In this document: piece by piece, positions 8,620-16,934 of the stretch | How the letters are laid out: every line of letters begins with the position of its first letter | How positions within the stretch are numbered: the first letter of the stretch is position 1 | Source of the DNA: Cellulomonas avistercoris | GTDB lineage: Bacteria; Actinomycetota; Actinomycetes; Actinomycetales; Cellulomonadaceae | DNA length: 64,000 nucleotides | Assembly (NCBI RefSeq): GCF_014836445.1 | Contig: NZ_JACSQV010000006.1 | Coordinates: forward strand, 88,508 to 152,507 | Reading direction: 5' to 3' | Notes under the pieces: model-generated | Told to the model about the DNA's origin: nothing | What the model saw: the letters and a program-made list of their open reading frames with translations, nothing else | The model's database searches: none | Made by a program: the position numbers and the translations under genes

Positions 8620-9000
8620 ATGGCACGTCTCATCGGTGTCGACCTGCCCCGCGACAAGCGGGTCGAGGTCGCCCTCACGTACATCTTCGGGGTCGGGCGC
8701 ACGCGTGCGCAGCAGGCCCTGGCCGCCACGGGCATCAGCCCCGACGTCCGGGTCAAGGACCTGGGCGACACCGAGCTGGTCGCACTGCGCGACTTCCTCG
8801 AGGGGAGCTTCAAGCTCGAGGGTGACCTCCGTCGCGAGATCGCCGCCGACATCCGCCGCAAGGTCGAGATCGGCAGCTACGAGGGTCTGCGTCACCGCCG
8901 CGGCCTCCCGGTGCGTGGTCAGCGCACCAAGACCAACGCGCGTACCCGCAAGGGCCCCAAGCGCACCGTCGCCGGCAAGAAGAAGGCCGGGCGCAAGTGA
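8620..9000 (+). CDS. rpsM: 30S ribosomal protein S13
   Basis: Head protein of the small subunit contacting P-site tRNA and 16S rRNA. The 126-residue product begins [20 protein letters not shown] and ends in the basic tail with [15 protein letters not shown]. The ATG at 8620 is preferred over an in-frame upstream start at 8578 because it gives the conserved N-terminus; AGGAG lies about 14 bases upstream. The 168 bases before it contain only GC-rich hairpin-forming leader. Confidence 0.98.
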   Translation: MARLIGVDLPRDKRVEVALTYIFGVGRTRAQQALAATGISPDVRVKDLGDTELVALRDFLEGSFKLEGDLRREIAADIRRKVEIGSYEGLRHRRGLPVRGQRTKTNARTRKGPKRTVAGKKKAGRK

Positions 9001-9077
9001 CGCAGCGGGCTGGTCGCGCCTGTCGCTGACCGCCCGCCCGTCGGCCCACCGACCCGCAGACCCCGAGAGAAGAAAAG

Positions 9078-9479
9078 ATGCCTCCCAAGTCCCGTACCGC
9101 CGTGCGCAAGCCGCGCCGCAAGGAGAAGAAGAACGTCTCCCACGGCCAGGCGCACATCAAGAGCACGTTCAACAACACCATCGTGTCCATCACCGACCCG
9201 TCGGGCGCCGTGATCGCCTGGGCGTCGTCGGGCCAGGTGGGCTTCAAGGGCTCCCGCAAGTCGACGCCGTTCGCCGCGCAGCTCGCTGCCGAGGCGGCGG
9301 CCCGCAAGGCGCAGGAGCACGGCATGCGCAAGGTCGACGTCTTCGTCAAGGGCCCCGGCTCGGGCCGTGAGACCGCGATCCGCTCGCTGCAGGCCACCGG
9401 CCTGGAGGTCGGCTCGATCCAGGACGTGACGCCGCAGGCCCACAACGGCTGCCGTCCGCCGAAGCGTCGCCGCGTCTGA
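9078..9479 (+). CDS. rpsK: 30S ribosomal protein S11
   Basis: Platform protein of the 30S subunit, 133 residues, with the family sequence [18 protein letters not shown] and the C-terminal [13 protein letters not shown] (here [13 protein letters not shown]). AGAGAAGAAAAG before the ATG gives a purine-rich ribosome site. The usual next gene in many actinobacteria, rpsD, is not found between rpsK and rpoA here and must lie elsewhere. Confidence 0.98.
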   Translation: MPPKSRTAVRKPRRKEKKNVSHGQAHIKSTFNNTIVSITDPSGAVIAWASSGQVGFKGSRKSTPFAAQLAAEAAARKAQEHGMRKVDVFVKGPGSGRETAIRSLQATGLEVGSIQDVTPQAHNGCRPPKRRRV

Positions 9480-9488
9480 CCCGCGTCC

Positions 9489-9522
9489 GGCCGGGACGGT
9501 ACCCGTGGTACCCGTCCCGGCC
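9489..9522 (+). terminator. strong hairpin between rpsK and rpoA
   Basis: GGCCGGGACGG pairs with CCGTCCCGGCC (11 base pairs) with further GGTAC pairing inside after a small bulge. No T-run follows. It may be a partial terminator, an attenuator or an RNA-processing site that changes the ratio of ribosomal protein to RNA polymerase alpha. Confidence 0.5.
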
Positions 9523-9692
9523 GTCGCGTGCCCGCCGCGCAGCACGTGCGGCCGCCCCGCAGGGGGCAGCCGACCGTGGGCGCGTCGGTCCACCACAGCA
9601 CTTACGCCCAGGCGTGCAGACCGAGGCACGTCCAGGCACGCAGTACCTGCGAAAGCGTCATATGGCGGACGCTCGCGGAGAGGAATCACACC

Positions 9693-10706
9693 GTGCTGAT
9701 CGCACAGCGTCCCACCCTGACCGAAGAGGTCATCTCGGAGCACCGTTCGCGGTTCTCCATCGAGCCCCTCGAGCCCGGCTTCGGCTACACCCTCGGCAAC
9801 TCCATGCGCCGGACGCTCCTGTCGTCCATCCCGGGCGCCGCTGTGACGTCGATCCGTATCGACGGCGTGCTGCACGAGTTCTCGACGATCCCGGGTGTCA
9901 AGGAGGACGTCACCGAGATCATCCTCAACATCAAGAACCTCGTCGTCTCCTCCGAGAACGACGAGCCCGTCGTGATGTACCTGCGCAAGCAGGGTGCGGG
10001 TGAGGTCTCCGGCGCGGACATCGTGCCGCCCGCCGGCGTCGAGGTGCACAACCCCGAGCTGCACCTGGCCACGCTGAACGAGAAGGGCAAGCTCGAGATC
10101 GAGCTGACCGTCGAGCGCGGCCGTGGCTACGTGTCGGCGAACCAGAACAAGTCGTTCGACGCCGAGATCGGCCGCATCCCGATCGACTCGATCTACTCGC
10201 CGGTCCTCAAGGTGACCTACAAGGTCGAGGCGACCCGTGTCGAGCAGCGCACCGACTTCGACAAGCTCATCGTCGACGTCGAGACGAAGCCGGCGATCAG
10301 CCCGCGCGACGCCCTCGCGTCGGCCGGCCGCACGCTGGTGGAGCTGTTCGGGCTCGCCCGTGAGCTCAACGTCGAGGCGGAGGGCATCGAGATCGGCCCG
10401 TCGCCGACCGACGCCGCCCTGGCTGCGGACCTGGCGCTGCCGATCGAGGACCTGCAGCTGACGATCCGGTCCTACAACTGCCTCAAGCGCGAGGGCATCC
10501 ACTCCGTGGGCGAGCTCGTGGCGCGGTCCGAGGCGGACCTGCTGGACATCCGCAACTTCGGTGCGAAGTCGATCACCGAGGTCAAGGAGAAGCTGGCCGA
10601 GCTCGGCCTGACGCTCAAGGACAGCCCGCTGGACTTCGACCCCTCGGCCGCCGGCGGCTACTACGGGGACGACGAGACCGACTTCGTCGAGGACGAGCAG
10701 TACTGA
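9693..10706 (+). CDS. rpoA: DNA-directed RNA polymerase subunit alpha
   Basis: Alpha subunit that nucleates RNA polymerase assembly. The 337-residue product has the N-terminal dimerisation domain ([20 protein letters not shown]) and the C-terminal UP-element/activator-binding domain ([18 protein letters not shown], then [10 protein letters not shown]), followed by a short acidic tail. The GTG at 9693 was chosen with AGAGGAATCAC upstream and because it gives the usual start [11 protein letters not shown]; an in-frame start at 9528 would add a non-conserved extension. The 213 bases before it hold the hairpin at 9489-9522. Confidence 0.98.
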   Translation: MLIAQRPTLTEEVISEHRSRFSIEPLEPGFGYTLGNSMRRTLLSSIPGAAVTSIRIDGVLHEFSTIPGVKEDVTEIILNIKNLVVSSENDEPVVMYLRKQGAGEVSGADIVPPAGVEVHNPELHLATLNEKGKLEIELTVERGRGYVSANQNKSFDAEIGRIPIDSIYSPVLKVTYKVEATRVEQRTDFDKLIVDVETKPAISPRDALASAGRTLVELFGLARELNVEAEGIEIGPSPTDAALAADLALPIEDLQLTIRSYNCLKREGIHSVGELVARSEADLLDIRNFGAKSITEVKEKLAELGLTLKDSPLDFDPSAAGGYYGDDETDFVEDEQY

Positions 10707-10786
10707 CGTAGGTGCTCCCGTGACCGTGCGCTGACGCGCCGGCCACGGGACGTCGCCCTCATCGCAGAACCCAAGGAGTAGAGACC

Positions 10787-11329
10787 ATGCCCACGCCCAC
10801 CAAGGGTCCCAGGCTCGGTGGTAGCCCGGCGCACGAGCGGCTCATCCTCGCGAACCTCGCGACGGCGCTGTTCGAGCACCGGAGGATCACGACCACGGAG
10901 ACGAAGGCCAAGCGCCTGCGTCCCCTGGCCGAGCGCCTCATCACGTTCGCCAAGCGCGGCGACCTGCACGCGCGTCGCCGCGTGCTGACCGTCGTGAAGG
11001 ACAAGGGTGTCGTGCACACCCTGTTCACGGAGATCGCGCCGGCCGTGGCCGACCGCCAGGGCGGCTACACGCGCATCACCAAGATCGGTCCGCGCAAGGG
11101 CGACAACGCCCCCATGGCCGTCATCGAGCTCGTCCTCGAGCCGCTGTCGCCCAAGCAGGCCGTCGTCAAGGAGGCCACCCGCGCCACCGAGAAGGCAGCG
11201 CCCAAGAAGGCGGCGAAGTCCGAGGACAAGCCGGTCGAGGACGCTCCGGTCGAGGACGCTCCCGTCGAGGACGCCCCGGTCGAGGACGCCAAGGTCGAGG
11301 ACGCTCCCGTCGAGGACGCCAAGGCCTGA
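10787..11329 (+). CDS. rplQ: 50S ribosomal protein L17 with acidic repeat tail
   Basis: Large-subunit protein near the peptide exit tunnel. The first 120 residues are typical ([32 protein letters not shown]). After about residue 125 the protein continues with an Ala/Lys/Glu stretch and six [10 protein letters not shown] units, giving 180 residues against about 120-130 for the core family. Such low-complexity tails occur on actinobacterial L17 proteins but have no known function. AAGGAGTAG precedes the ATG. The gene ends the operon with a strong hairpin. Confidence 0.97.
   Translation: MPTPTKGPRLGGSPAHERLILANLATALFEHRRITTTETKAKRLRPLAERLITFAKRGDLHARRRVLTVVKDKGVVHTLFTEIAPAVADRQGGYTRITKIGPRKGDNAPMAVIELVLEPLSPKQAVVKEATRATEKAAPKKAAKSEDKPVEDAPVEDAPVEDAPVEDAKVEDAPVEDAKA
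11234..11323 (+). repeat. 15-bp tandem repeat in rplQ tail
   Basis: Six consecutive 15-base in-frame units (GTCGAGGACGCTCCG and close variants) code VED-A-P/K. They form the acidic tail of L17. Confidence 0.92.
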
Positions 11330-11346
11330 CGCACCCCGCACCACGA

Positions 11347-11380
11347 CAGGGCCCGGACACCGCACGGTGTCCGGGCCCTG
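11347..11380 (+). terminator. rho-independent-like terminator of rplQ operon
   Basis: Perfect 15-base-pair stem (CAGGGCCCGGACACC with GGTGTCCGGGCCCTG) around a GCAC loop, 17 bases after the rplQ stop. No U-tract, as is common in this GC range. Confidence 0.85.
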
Positions 11381-11428
11381 TGCCGTCCCGCCTGCTGCGT
11401 CCCTCGGGCGGGTGCACCCGTGCCCGCA

Positions 11429-11434
11429 TAGCCT
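11429..11434 (+). promoter_or_regulatory. -10 TAGCCT, leaderless start of hydrolase gene
   Basis: TAGCCT lies 6 bases before the ATG at 11441 and no Shine-Dalgarno sequence is present, so transcription should begin at or next to the start codon. Confidence 0.55.
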
Positions 11435-11440
11435 CGGCCC

Positions 11441-12364
11441 ATGGCCCCGGCACTGCCCGTCGTCCTCGTGCACGGCCTGCGGGCGTCCCGCACGATGTGG
11501 CGCGCGCAGGTCGAGGCCCTCGAGCGCGCCGGTCACGTCGCGCTCGCCGTGGACCTCCCCGGGCACGGTGAGCGCATCGCGGAGACGTTCACGTGGGACG
11601 GCGCGCTGCAGGCCGTACGGGACGGTGTCGACGCCGTCGGGGGACGGGCGCTCGTCGTCGGCCTCTCGCTCGGCGGGTACGTCGCCGTCGCGCACGCGGC
11701 GCGCTACCCCGAGCAGGTCGCCGGGCTCGTGGCGGCGGCCTGCAGCTCGCGGCCGTACCCGGCCGTCCTGCGCGCCTGGGCGGCGGCGGCGGACGGGTTC
11801 TTCGCGCGCCTGCCCGACCGCGGGGCGGCCATCAACCAGGCGCTCGTCGACCGCACGCTGCCGCCGCAGGCTGCCGTCGACGTCGGGGCGGGCGGCTTCG
11901 CCCTCGACGTCGTCGGGGACACCATGCGCGCGATGCGGCGCGCGGACCCGCTGACCGACCTCGCGCGCCTCGACGTGCCCGTCTGGATCGTCAACGGCCG
12001 GTTCGACCACTTCCGCGGTGAGGAGCGGCGCTTCGTGGCCGCCTGCCGGGAGGGCCACCTCGTGGTCGTGCCGGGGGCCACCCACCTGGTCAGCCTCGTG
12101 CAGCCCGTGCGCTTCACGCGCGTGCTGCTGGAGGTGCTCGACGACCTCGACGCCCGGGCGGAGCCGTCAGGCGTCGTGCGTGCGCAGGTCCCACGCGCGG
12201 ACGCCCCCGACGATGCCGGCCCGGTTGGGCACGACGACGACGTCGTCGCCGAGCCGTTCGAGCGTGGGCGGCGACACGCGCCGGGAGTTGCCGCCGCCGA
12301 GGTACAGGCGGTCCCAGTGGAAGACGGGCCGCAGCCCCTCGACGACCTTGCGGACCCGTCGTGA
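11441..12364 (+). CDS. alpha/beta hydrolase
   Basis: Alpha/beta-hydrolase fold enzyme, substrate unknown. Visible features are the oxyanion segment VLVHGLRASRTMW, the nucleophile elbow GLSLGG, the acid in NGRFDHF and the catalytic His in PGATHLVS. The fold is complete by about residue 240, near base 12160. The frame runs on for about 65 further residues rich in Asp/Pro/Arg that lie antisense to the ROK gene ending at 12167; this tail is probably not functional sequence, and a lost stop or frameshift near 12160 is possible. ATG at 11441 has a leaderless-type promoter. Confidence 0.8.
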   Translation: MAPALPVVLVHGLRASRTMWRAQVEALERAGHVALAVDLPGHGERIAETFTWDGALQAVRDGVDAVGGRALVVGLSLGGYVAVAHAARYPEQVAGLVAAACSSRPYPAVLRAWAAAADGFFARLPDRGAAINQALVDRTLPPQAAVDVGAGGFALDVVGDTMRAMRRADPLTDLARLDVPVWIVNGRFDHFRGEERRFVAACREGHLVVVPGATHLVSLVQPVRFTRVLLEVLDDLDARAEPSGVVRAQVPRADAPDDAGPVGHDDDVVAEPFERGRRHAPGVAAAEVQAVPVEDGPQPLDDLADPS

Positions 12365-12940
12365 CCACAGCGCGTCCCCGAGGCGCGCGCGCTCGTGCTC
12401 GCCGACGTACGCGTCGTACGTCGTGCCCCACCGCACCGGGGCGTGCGACAGCTCCAGGTGGGGCGCCAGCCGCCCGCCGTCGAACAGTGCGGCGCCCAGG
12501 CCCGTGCCGAGCGTGAGGACGAGCTCGAGGCCCGTGCCGGAGACCACGCCGGCACCGTGCACCTCGGCGTCGTTCAGGACGAGCGTCGGGATGCCGAGGC
12601 GCGCGGTCAGCAGCGCCTGCACGTCGCAGCCGGCCCACGCGGCGCGCAGCTCGGGCACCACGGCGCTGCGCGGTCCGGAGCGGGTCACGTAGTGCGGTGT
12701 GGCGACGACGACGCCGTGGCGGACCATCCCGGGGACGCCCACGGTGGCGCGCTGCGCGACCGGCAGGCCGGCGGCGATGTCGGCGATCGTGTCCGCCAGG
12801 CGCTGCGGGGGCAGGGGGTACGGCGTGGGGACGCGCACGGCCGGGGCGTGCAACGTGCCGGCGGCGTCGAGCACGGACGCCTTGATCCCGCTGCCGCCGC
12901 AGTCGACGGCCAGCGTGTACGGCTCGGACGGACGGTGCAC
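12167..12940 (-). CDS. ROK-family kinase, polyphosphate-glucokinase-like
   Basis: Sugar kinase fold protein of 257 residues. The phosphate-binding segment near the start is LAVDCGGSGIKASVLD, and the second is LTLGTGLGAALFDGG. Resemblance to actinobacterial polyphosphate/ATP glucokinases is clear in the order of these motifs and in the catalytic Asp within VLNDAEVHGAG. The cysteine-rich zinc motif of ROK repressors is absent, and there is no DNA-binding domain. It would phosphorylate glucose or a related sugar; the phosphoryl donor cannot be settled by eye. GTG start is preceded 6 bases upstream by TACCGT. Divergent from truA. Confidence 0.82.
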   Translation of the reverse strand: MHRPSEPYTLAVDCGGSGIKASVLDAAGTLHAPAVRVPTPYPLPPQRLADTIADIAAGLPVAQRATVGVPGMVRHGVVVATPHYVTRSGPRSAVVPELRAAWAGCDVQALLTARLGIPTLVLNDAEVHGAGVVSGTGLELVLTLGTGLGAALFDGGRLAPHLELSHAPVRWGTTYDAYVGEHERARLGDALWSRRVRKVVEGLRPVFHWDRLYLGGGNSRRVSPPTLERLGDDVVVVPNRAGIVGGVRAWDLRTHDA

Positions 12941-12946
12941 CGTGCC

Positions 12947-12952
12947 ACGGTA
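12947..12952 (-). promoter_or_regulatory. -10 TACCGT, leaderless start of ROK kinase
   Basis: On the minus strand TACCGT is followed by 6 bases and the GTG at 12940. It is back to back with the truA -10, only 10 bases away. Confidence 0.55.
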
Positions 12953-12962
12953 GCCCGCCGGT

Positions 12963-12968
12963 TACGGT
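12963..12968 (+). promoter_or_regulatory. -10 TACGGT, leaderless start of truA
   Basis: TACGGT ends 7 bases before the GTG at 12976, with no Shine-Dalgarno sequence. This favours 12976 over the in-frame GTG at 12967, which overlaps the hexamer. Confidence 0.55.
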
Positions 12969-12975
12969 GGGGCCC

Positions 12976-13896
12976 GTGACCGGCGAGGAGACGCGCACCG
13001 TGCGCCTGCGTCTGGACCTGGCGTACGACGGCGGGCGGTTCGCCGGCTGGGCCCGGCAGCCGGGTCTGCGGACCGTGCAGGGTGAGCTCGAGGCGGGTCT
13101 CGCGACGGTGCTGCGCAGCGAGCCGCGTGGCGAGCCCGTGCCGCGCGTGACGGTCGCCGGGCGCACCGACGCCGGCGTGCACGCGCGGGGTCAGGTGGCC
13201 CACGTGGACGTCGTGACGGGCGCGCTGGCGGCCGCGCGCGGCCGGTCGGACCGTCAGGACGTGGACGCGCTCGCGACGCGCCTGGCGGGCGTCCTGCCGG
13301 ACGACCTGGTGGTCCGGGCCGTGCGCCGTGCGCCCGACGGGTTCGACGCGCGGTTCTCCGCGCTGCGCCGGCGCTACGCCTACCGGGTGTGCGACACCCC
13401 GGCCACGCGTGACCCGCTGCGTCGGGGCTGGGTCCTGTGGCACCGCCGGCCGCTCGACGTCGCCGCGATGGACGCCGCGGCCGGCACGCTCGTGGGGCGC
13501 CACGACTTCGCGGCCTACTGCAAGCCGCGTCCGGACGCGACGACGATCCGCACGCTCGAGGCCTTCGGCTGGTCGCGGCCCGACGCGGGTCCCGACGCCG
13601 GGCTCGTCGTGGCCCACGTGCAGGCCGACGCGTTCTGCCACTCGATGGTGCGGGCGCTGGTCGGTGCGAGCATCGCCGTGGGGGAGGGGCGACGGCCCGT
13701 CACGTGGCCGCGCGAGCTCCTCGACGGGCGCGTGCGGCACGGCGGCGCGACCGTCGTCCCGGCGCACGGCCTGACGCTCGAGGAGGTCACGTACCCCGCG
13801 GACGACGAGCTGGAGGGCCGTGCGGAGCAGACGCGCGCGCGCCGCAGCGCCGACGACGTGGACGGTGCGCCGCCCGTGCCCGGCTGCTGCGGCTGA
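12976..13896 (+). CDS. truA: tRNA pseudouridine synthase A
   Basis: Makes pseudouridine at positions 38-40 of tRNA anticodon arms. The product (306 residues) has RLDLAYDGGRFAGWARQPG near the start, the catalytic Asp in VAGRTDAGVHARGQVAH and the FHSMVR-like box DAFCHSMVRALVG. The C-terminal 35 residues are a non-conserved polar extension. truA commonly follows rplQ, and here only the hydrolase and the ROK gene intervene. It converges on the DUF5709 gene with a shared hairpin between. Confidence 0.95.
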   Translation: MTGEETRTVRLRLDLAYDGGRFAGWARQPGLRTVQGELEAGLATVLRSEPRGEPVPRVTVAGRTDAGVHARGQVAHVDVVTGALAAARGRSDRQDVDALATRLAGVLPDDLVVRAVRRAPDGFDARFSALRRRYAYRVCDTPATRDPLRRGWVLWHRRPLDVAAMDAAAGTLVGRHDFAAYCKPRPDATTIRTLEAFGWSRPDAGPDAGLVVAHVQADAFCHSMVRALVGASIAVGEGRRPVTWPRELLDGRVRHGGATVVPAHGLTLEEVTYPADDELEGRAEQTRARRSADDVDGAPPVPGCCG

Positions 13897-13938
13897 CGTC
13901 GCCGGCACCACGCGACGGGCGCGGTCCCGGCGACGTCA
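13894..13938. terminator. bidirectional hairpin between truA and DUF5709 gene
   Basis: Perfect 12-base-pair stem TGACGTCGCCGG / CCGGCGACGTCA with a 21-base loop; it starts at the truA stop codon and ends just before the converging gene's stop. Confidence 0.7.
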
Positions 13939-13946
13939 CTGCCGGC

Positions 13947-14438
13947 TCAGGGCGTGCGGGGCTCCTCGCCGCCGACGTCCTGCGACGTGACCTCGTCGTC
14001 GTCGTCCGTGGCCCAGGCGCCCACGTACTCCTCCTCGATGACGTGCACGGCCGCCTCCTCGGCGGACGCGGCGCCGCCGTCGACGCCCGCGTCGACCGCG
14101 AACTCGTCGGTCCCGCCGGCCTCGACCGCGTCGTCGTCCTCGACCAGGCGTCCGGCACGCAGCTCGTCGCGGTGCGGGGCGGGCGGCGTCTCGGCCTCCC
14201 AGACCTCCGGCTCCTCCTGCGCCACGCGCTGGTCGAGCGTCTCGCCGCGGGCCTCCTCCCACGCCGTCTCGCCGAAGTGCGCGGAGGCCGGCCGCGGGCG
14301 CTCGGGCACGGTGATGCCCTCGTCGAGCGGGTCGGTCACGCCGCGCTCGACCATCGTGTCCTCGCCGGGCAGCTGGTTGCTGTCGCCCTCGCTGCCCAGG
14401 GCCGGGTCGGTGCTGGTTGCTGGGGTGTCCTCGCTCAT
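13947..14438 (-). CDS. DUF5709 family acidic protein
   Basis: Small cytoplasmic protein of 163 residues, strongly acidic, with no signal peptide or membrane segment. The family pattern is visible: EDTMVERGVTDPLDEGITVP, then SLDQR-like TLDQRVAQEEPEVW, and the conserved end GVDGGAASAEEAAVHVI. Function is unknown; the family is confined to actinobacteria as far as I recall. The ATG at 14438 gives the family N-terminus; an in-frame start at 14543 would add a non-conserved leader. Divergent from the ABC-F gene. Confidence 0.8.
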   Translation of the reverse strand: MSEDTPATSTDPALGSEGDSNQLPGEDTMVERGVTDPLDEGITVPERPRPASAHFGETAWEEARGETLDQRVAQEEPEVWEAETPPAPHRDELRAGRLVEDDDAVEAGGTDEFAVDAGVDGGAASAEEAAVHVIEEEYVGAWATDDDDEVTSQDVGGEEPRTP

Positions 14439-14541
14439 GCCCCCGACCCAAGCACTGCTCGCACGGTCCCGCCACAGGACCGCGGTGCGCGCCCCGCAAT
14501 GCGCTTCCCGCCCCTGCGCGGCGGGCCCCACACTGATCCGC

Positions 14542-16218
14542 ATGGGTCATCTCGACGTCGGCGGTGTCGGCTACACGCTCCCCGACGGGCGTCCTCTGCT
14601 GCACGACGTGACGTTCCGCGTCGGGGACGGTGCCCGCGTGGCGCTCGTCGGGCCCAACGGCGTCGGCAAGTCGACGCTGCTGCGCATCGTCACCGGCGAC
14701 ACCGCGGCGCACGAGGGGTCGGTGCAGCGCAGCGGGGGCCTGGGCGTCATGCGGCAGGACGTCGGGCGCATCGACGACGAGCGCAGCGTGCGGGACCTGC
14801 TCGCCGGCCTCGCGCCCGCGGCGGTCCGTGAGGCGGCGGCCGAGCTCGCCGCCGCCGAGCTGGCCATGATGGAGACGGACGACGAGCCGACGCAGATGCG
14901 CTACGCGCAGGCGCTCGCGGACTGGGCCGACGTCGGCGGGTACGAGGCCGAGGTCGGCTGGGACCGGGTGACCGACGCGGTGCTCTCGCTGCCGTTCGAA
15001 CGGGCGCAGCACCGGTACGTGCGCACGCTGTCCGGCGGCGAGCAGAAGCGGCTCGTGCTGGAGGCGCTCCTGCGCGGGCCGGACGAGGTGCTGCTGCTCG
15101 ACGAGCCGGACAACGCCCTGGACGTGCCGACCAAGCGCTGGCTCGAGGACCGGCTCGTCGCGAGCGGCCGCACCGTGCTGTTCGTCAGCCACGACCGTGA
15201 GCTGCTCGCACGCGTCGCGACCCACGTCGCGACCCTGGAGCCGGCCGAGGGCGGCGCGCGCGTCTGGGTGCACGGCGGCGACTTCGCGACCTACGGGCAG
15301 GCGCGAGCCGACCGGCGCGCGCGTCACGAGGAGCTGCTGCGGCGCTGGGAGGAGGAGCACGCGCAGCTGCGCGAGCTCGTCGTGACGCTCAAGACGAAGG
15401 CCGCGTTCAACGACGGCCTGGCCTCGCGCTACCAGGCCGCGCAGACGCGGCTGCGCAAGTTCGAGGAGGCCGGGCCGCCGGCCGTCGTCGCGCGCGACCA
15501 GCAGGTGAGCGTGCGGCTGCGCGGCGGGCGGACGGCCAAGCGGGCCGTGGTCGCGCAGGACCTCGAGCTCACCGGCCTCATGCGGCCGTTCGACCTCGAG
15601 GTCTGGTACGGCGAGCGCGTCGCGGTGCTGGGTGCCAACGGCTCGGGCAAGTCGCACTTCCTGCGGCTGCTCGCGGCCGGCGGCTCCGACCCCGAGCACG
15701 CGCCCGCGGGTGACGTGCCGGTCGCGCCCGTCGCCCACACGGGGTCGGTCGTGCTGGGGTCGCGCGTGCGGCCCGGGTGGTTCGCGCAGAACCACGCGCA
15801 CCCCGAGCTCGTGGGGCGCACGCTGCTGGAGGTCCTGCACCGGGGTGACGGCCACCGCGCCGGGCTGGGTCGCGAGGCCGCGAGCCGCGCGCTGGACCGC
15901 TACGAGCTCGTCGCGGCGGCCGAGCAGCGGTACGAGACGCTGTCCGGCGGTCAGCAGGCGCGCCTGCAGATCCTGCTGCTGGAGCTCGGCGGCGCGACCC
16001 TGCTGCTCCTCGACGAGCCCACCGACAACCTCGACCTGCACTCGGCCGAGGCCCTCGAGGCGGGGCTCGCGGCGTTCGACGGCACGGTGCTCGCGGTGAC
16101 GCACGACCGGTGGTTCACGCGCACGTTCGACCGCTACCTGGTGTTCGGGTCCGACGGCTCGGTGCTCGAGACGCCGGAGCCCGTGTGGGACGCGGGGCGG
16201 GTGCAGCGCGTACGGTAG
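14542..16218 (+). CDS. ABC-F family ATPase
   Basis: Soluble protein of 558 residues with two ABC ATPase domains and no membrane part, so a ribosome-associated ABC-F factor rather than a transporter. Domain 1 has GPNGVGKST, signature LSGGEQKR and LLLDEPDNALD. A charged helical linker (about 250-310) follows. Domain 2 has GANGSGKSH, LSGGQQAR and LLLDEPTDNLD. Members either ease ribosome stalling or confer resistance to ribosome-targeting antibiotics; which applies here is not clear. The first D-loop reads DEPDN instead of DEPTN. ATG at 14542; no strong Shine-Dalgarno sequence. Confidence 0.88.
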   Translation: MGHLDVGGVGYTLPDGRPLLHDVTFRVGDGARVALVGPNGVGKSTLLRIVTGDTAAHEGSVQRSGGLGVMRQDVGRIDDERSVRDLLAGLAPAAVREAAAELAAAELAMMETDDEPTQMRYAQALADWADVGGYEAEVGWDRVTDAVLSLPFERAQHRYVRTLSGGEQKRLVLEALLRGPDEVLLLDEPDNALDVPTKRWLEDRLVASGRTVLFVSHDRELLARVATHVATLEPAEGGARVWVHGGDFATYGQARADRRARHEELLRRWEEEHAQLRELVVTLKTKAAFNDGLASRYQAAQTRLRKFEEAGPPAVVARDQQVSVRLRGGRTAKRAVVAQDLELTGLMRPFDLEVWYGERVAVLGANGSGKSHFLRLLAAGGSDPEHAPAGDVPVAPVAHTGSVVLGSRVRPGWFAQNHAHPELVGRTLLEVLHRGDGHRAGLGREAASRALDRYELVAAAEQRYETLSGGQQARLQILLLELGGATLLLLDEPTDNLDLHSAEALEAGLAAFDGTVLAVTHDRWFTRTFDRYLVFGSDGSVLETPEPVWDAGRVQRVR

Positions 16219-16249
16219 GGACCGACGCACGTGACGCCTGCCACCTGTT

Positions 16250-16278
16250 TTGCCTGGCGGAGCCGGGCCGGGTAGTCT
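16250..16278 (+). promoter_or_regulatory. rplM-rpsI promoter
   Basis: TTGCCT and TAGTCT separated by 17 bases form the best housekeeping-type promoter in this part of the window. The leader to rplM is about 165 bases and has a 7-base-pair hairpin (CCGGTGG / CCACCGG, 16309-16329), a candidate site for ribosomal-protein feedback. Confidence 0.75.
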
Positions 16279-16447
16279 GGTGCGTCGTTGTGCGTCCCCT
16301 GTCGCGCACCGGTGGCTTCTCACCACCGGGTGCCGATGGACGTCCTGGTGCGATCCCACTCGCCGGGCGGGATGCTCCGGCAGCCATCCTCGGCCGGTCG
16401 CCCTGCGCGCCCGGCCACGACACGTATCACGAGACAGAGGCAACCCC

Positions 16448-16891
16448 GTGCGCACGTACACCCCGAAGCCCGGCGACGTCGAGCGGAACTGGTACGTCAT
16501 CGACGCGACCGACGTCGTGCTCGGTCGTCTGGCCAGCCACGTGGCCACCCTGCTGCGCGGCAAGCACAAGGCGACCTTCGCTCCTCACGTCGACGGCGGC
16601 GACTTCGTCATCGTCATCAACGCGGAGAAGGTCGCGCTGACCGGCAACAAGCGGGAGACCAAGCTCGCCTACCGCCACTCCGGTTACCCGGGTGGTCTGC
16701 GGGCGACCCGTTACGTCGACCTCCTCGAGAAGCACCCGGAGCGTGCGATCGAGAAGGCCGTTCGCGGCATGCTGCCCCACACGACCCTCGGTCGCGGGCA
16801 GATCAGCAAGCTCAAGGTCTACCGCGGTGCGGAGCACCCGCACGCGGCCCAGCAGCCGAAGCCGTTCGAGCTCACCCAGGTGGCGCAGTAA
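16448..16891 (+). CDS. rplM: 50S ribosomal protein L13
   Basis: Early-assembling large-subunit protein, 147 residues, starting [20 protein letters not shown] with [20 protein letters not shown] and the [18 protein letters not shown] segment. GTG at 16448 gives the conserved start; AGACAGAGGC lies upstream. It is followed after 43 bases by rpsI, the usual pair, and both are driven by the promoter at 16250-16278. Confidence 0.98.
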   Translation: MRTYTPKPGDVERNWYVIDATDVVLGRLASHVATLLRGKHKATFAPHVDGGDFVIVINAEKVALTGNKRETKLAYRHSGYPGGLRATRYVDLLEKHPERAIEKAVRGMLPHTTLGRGQISKLKVYRGAEHPHAAQQPKPFELTQVAQ

Positions 16892-16934
16892 GCCCCCGGC
16901 TGCTGCGGCAGAGAAACTAGAACGCGAGGATCCC

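Noticed and set aside
9528..9692. Longer N-terminus of RNA polymerase alpha
   Set aside because: The extension is not conserved in the family, and the GTG at 9693 gives the standard start with a ribosome site.
13936..16569. Open frame of 877 codons on the minus strand
   Set aside because: Antisense of the ABC-F gene; composition is Arg/Ala/Gly/His-rich and has no family motif.
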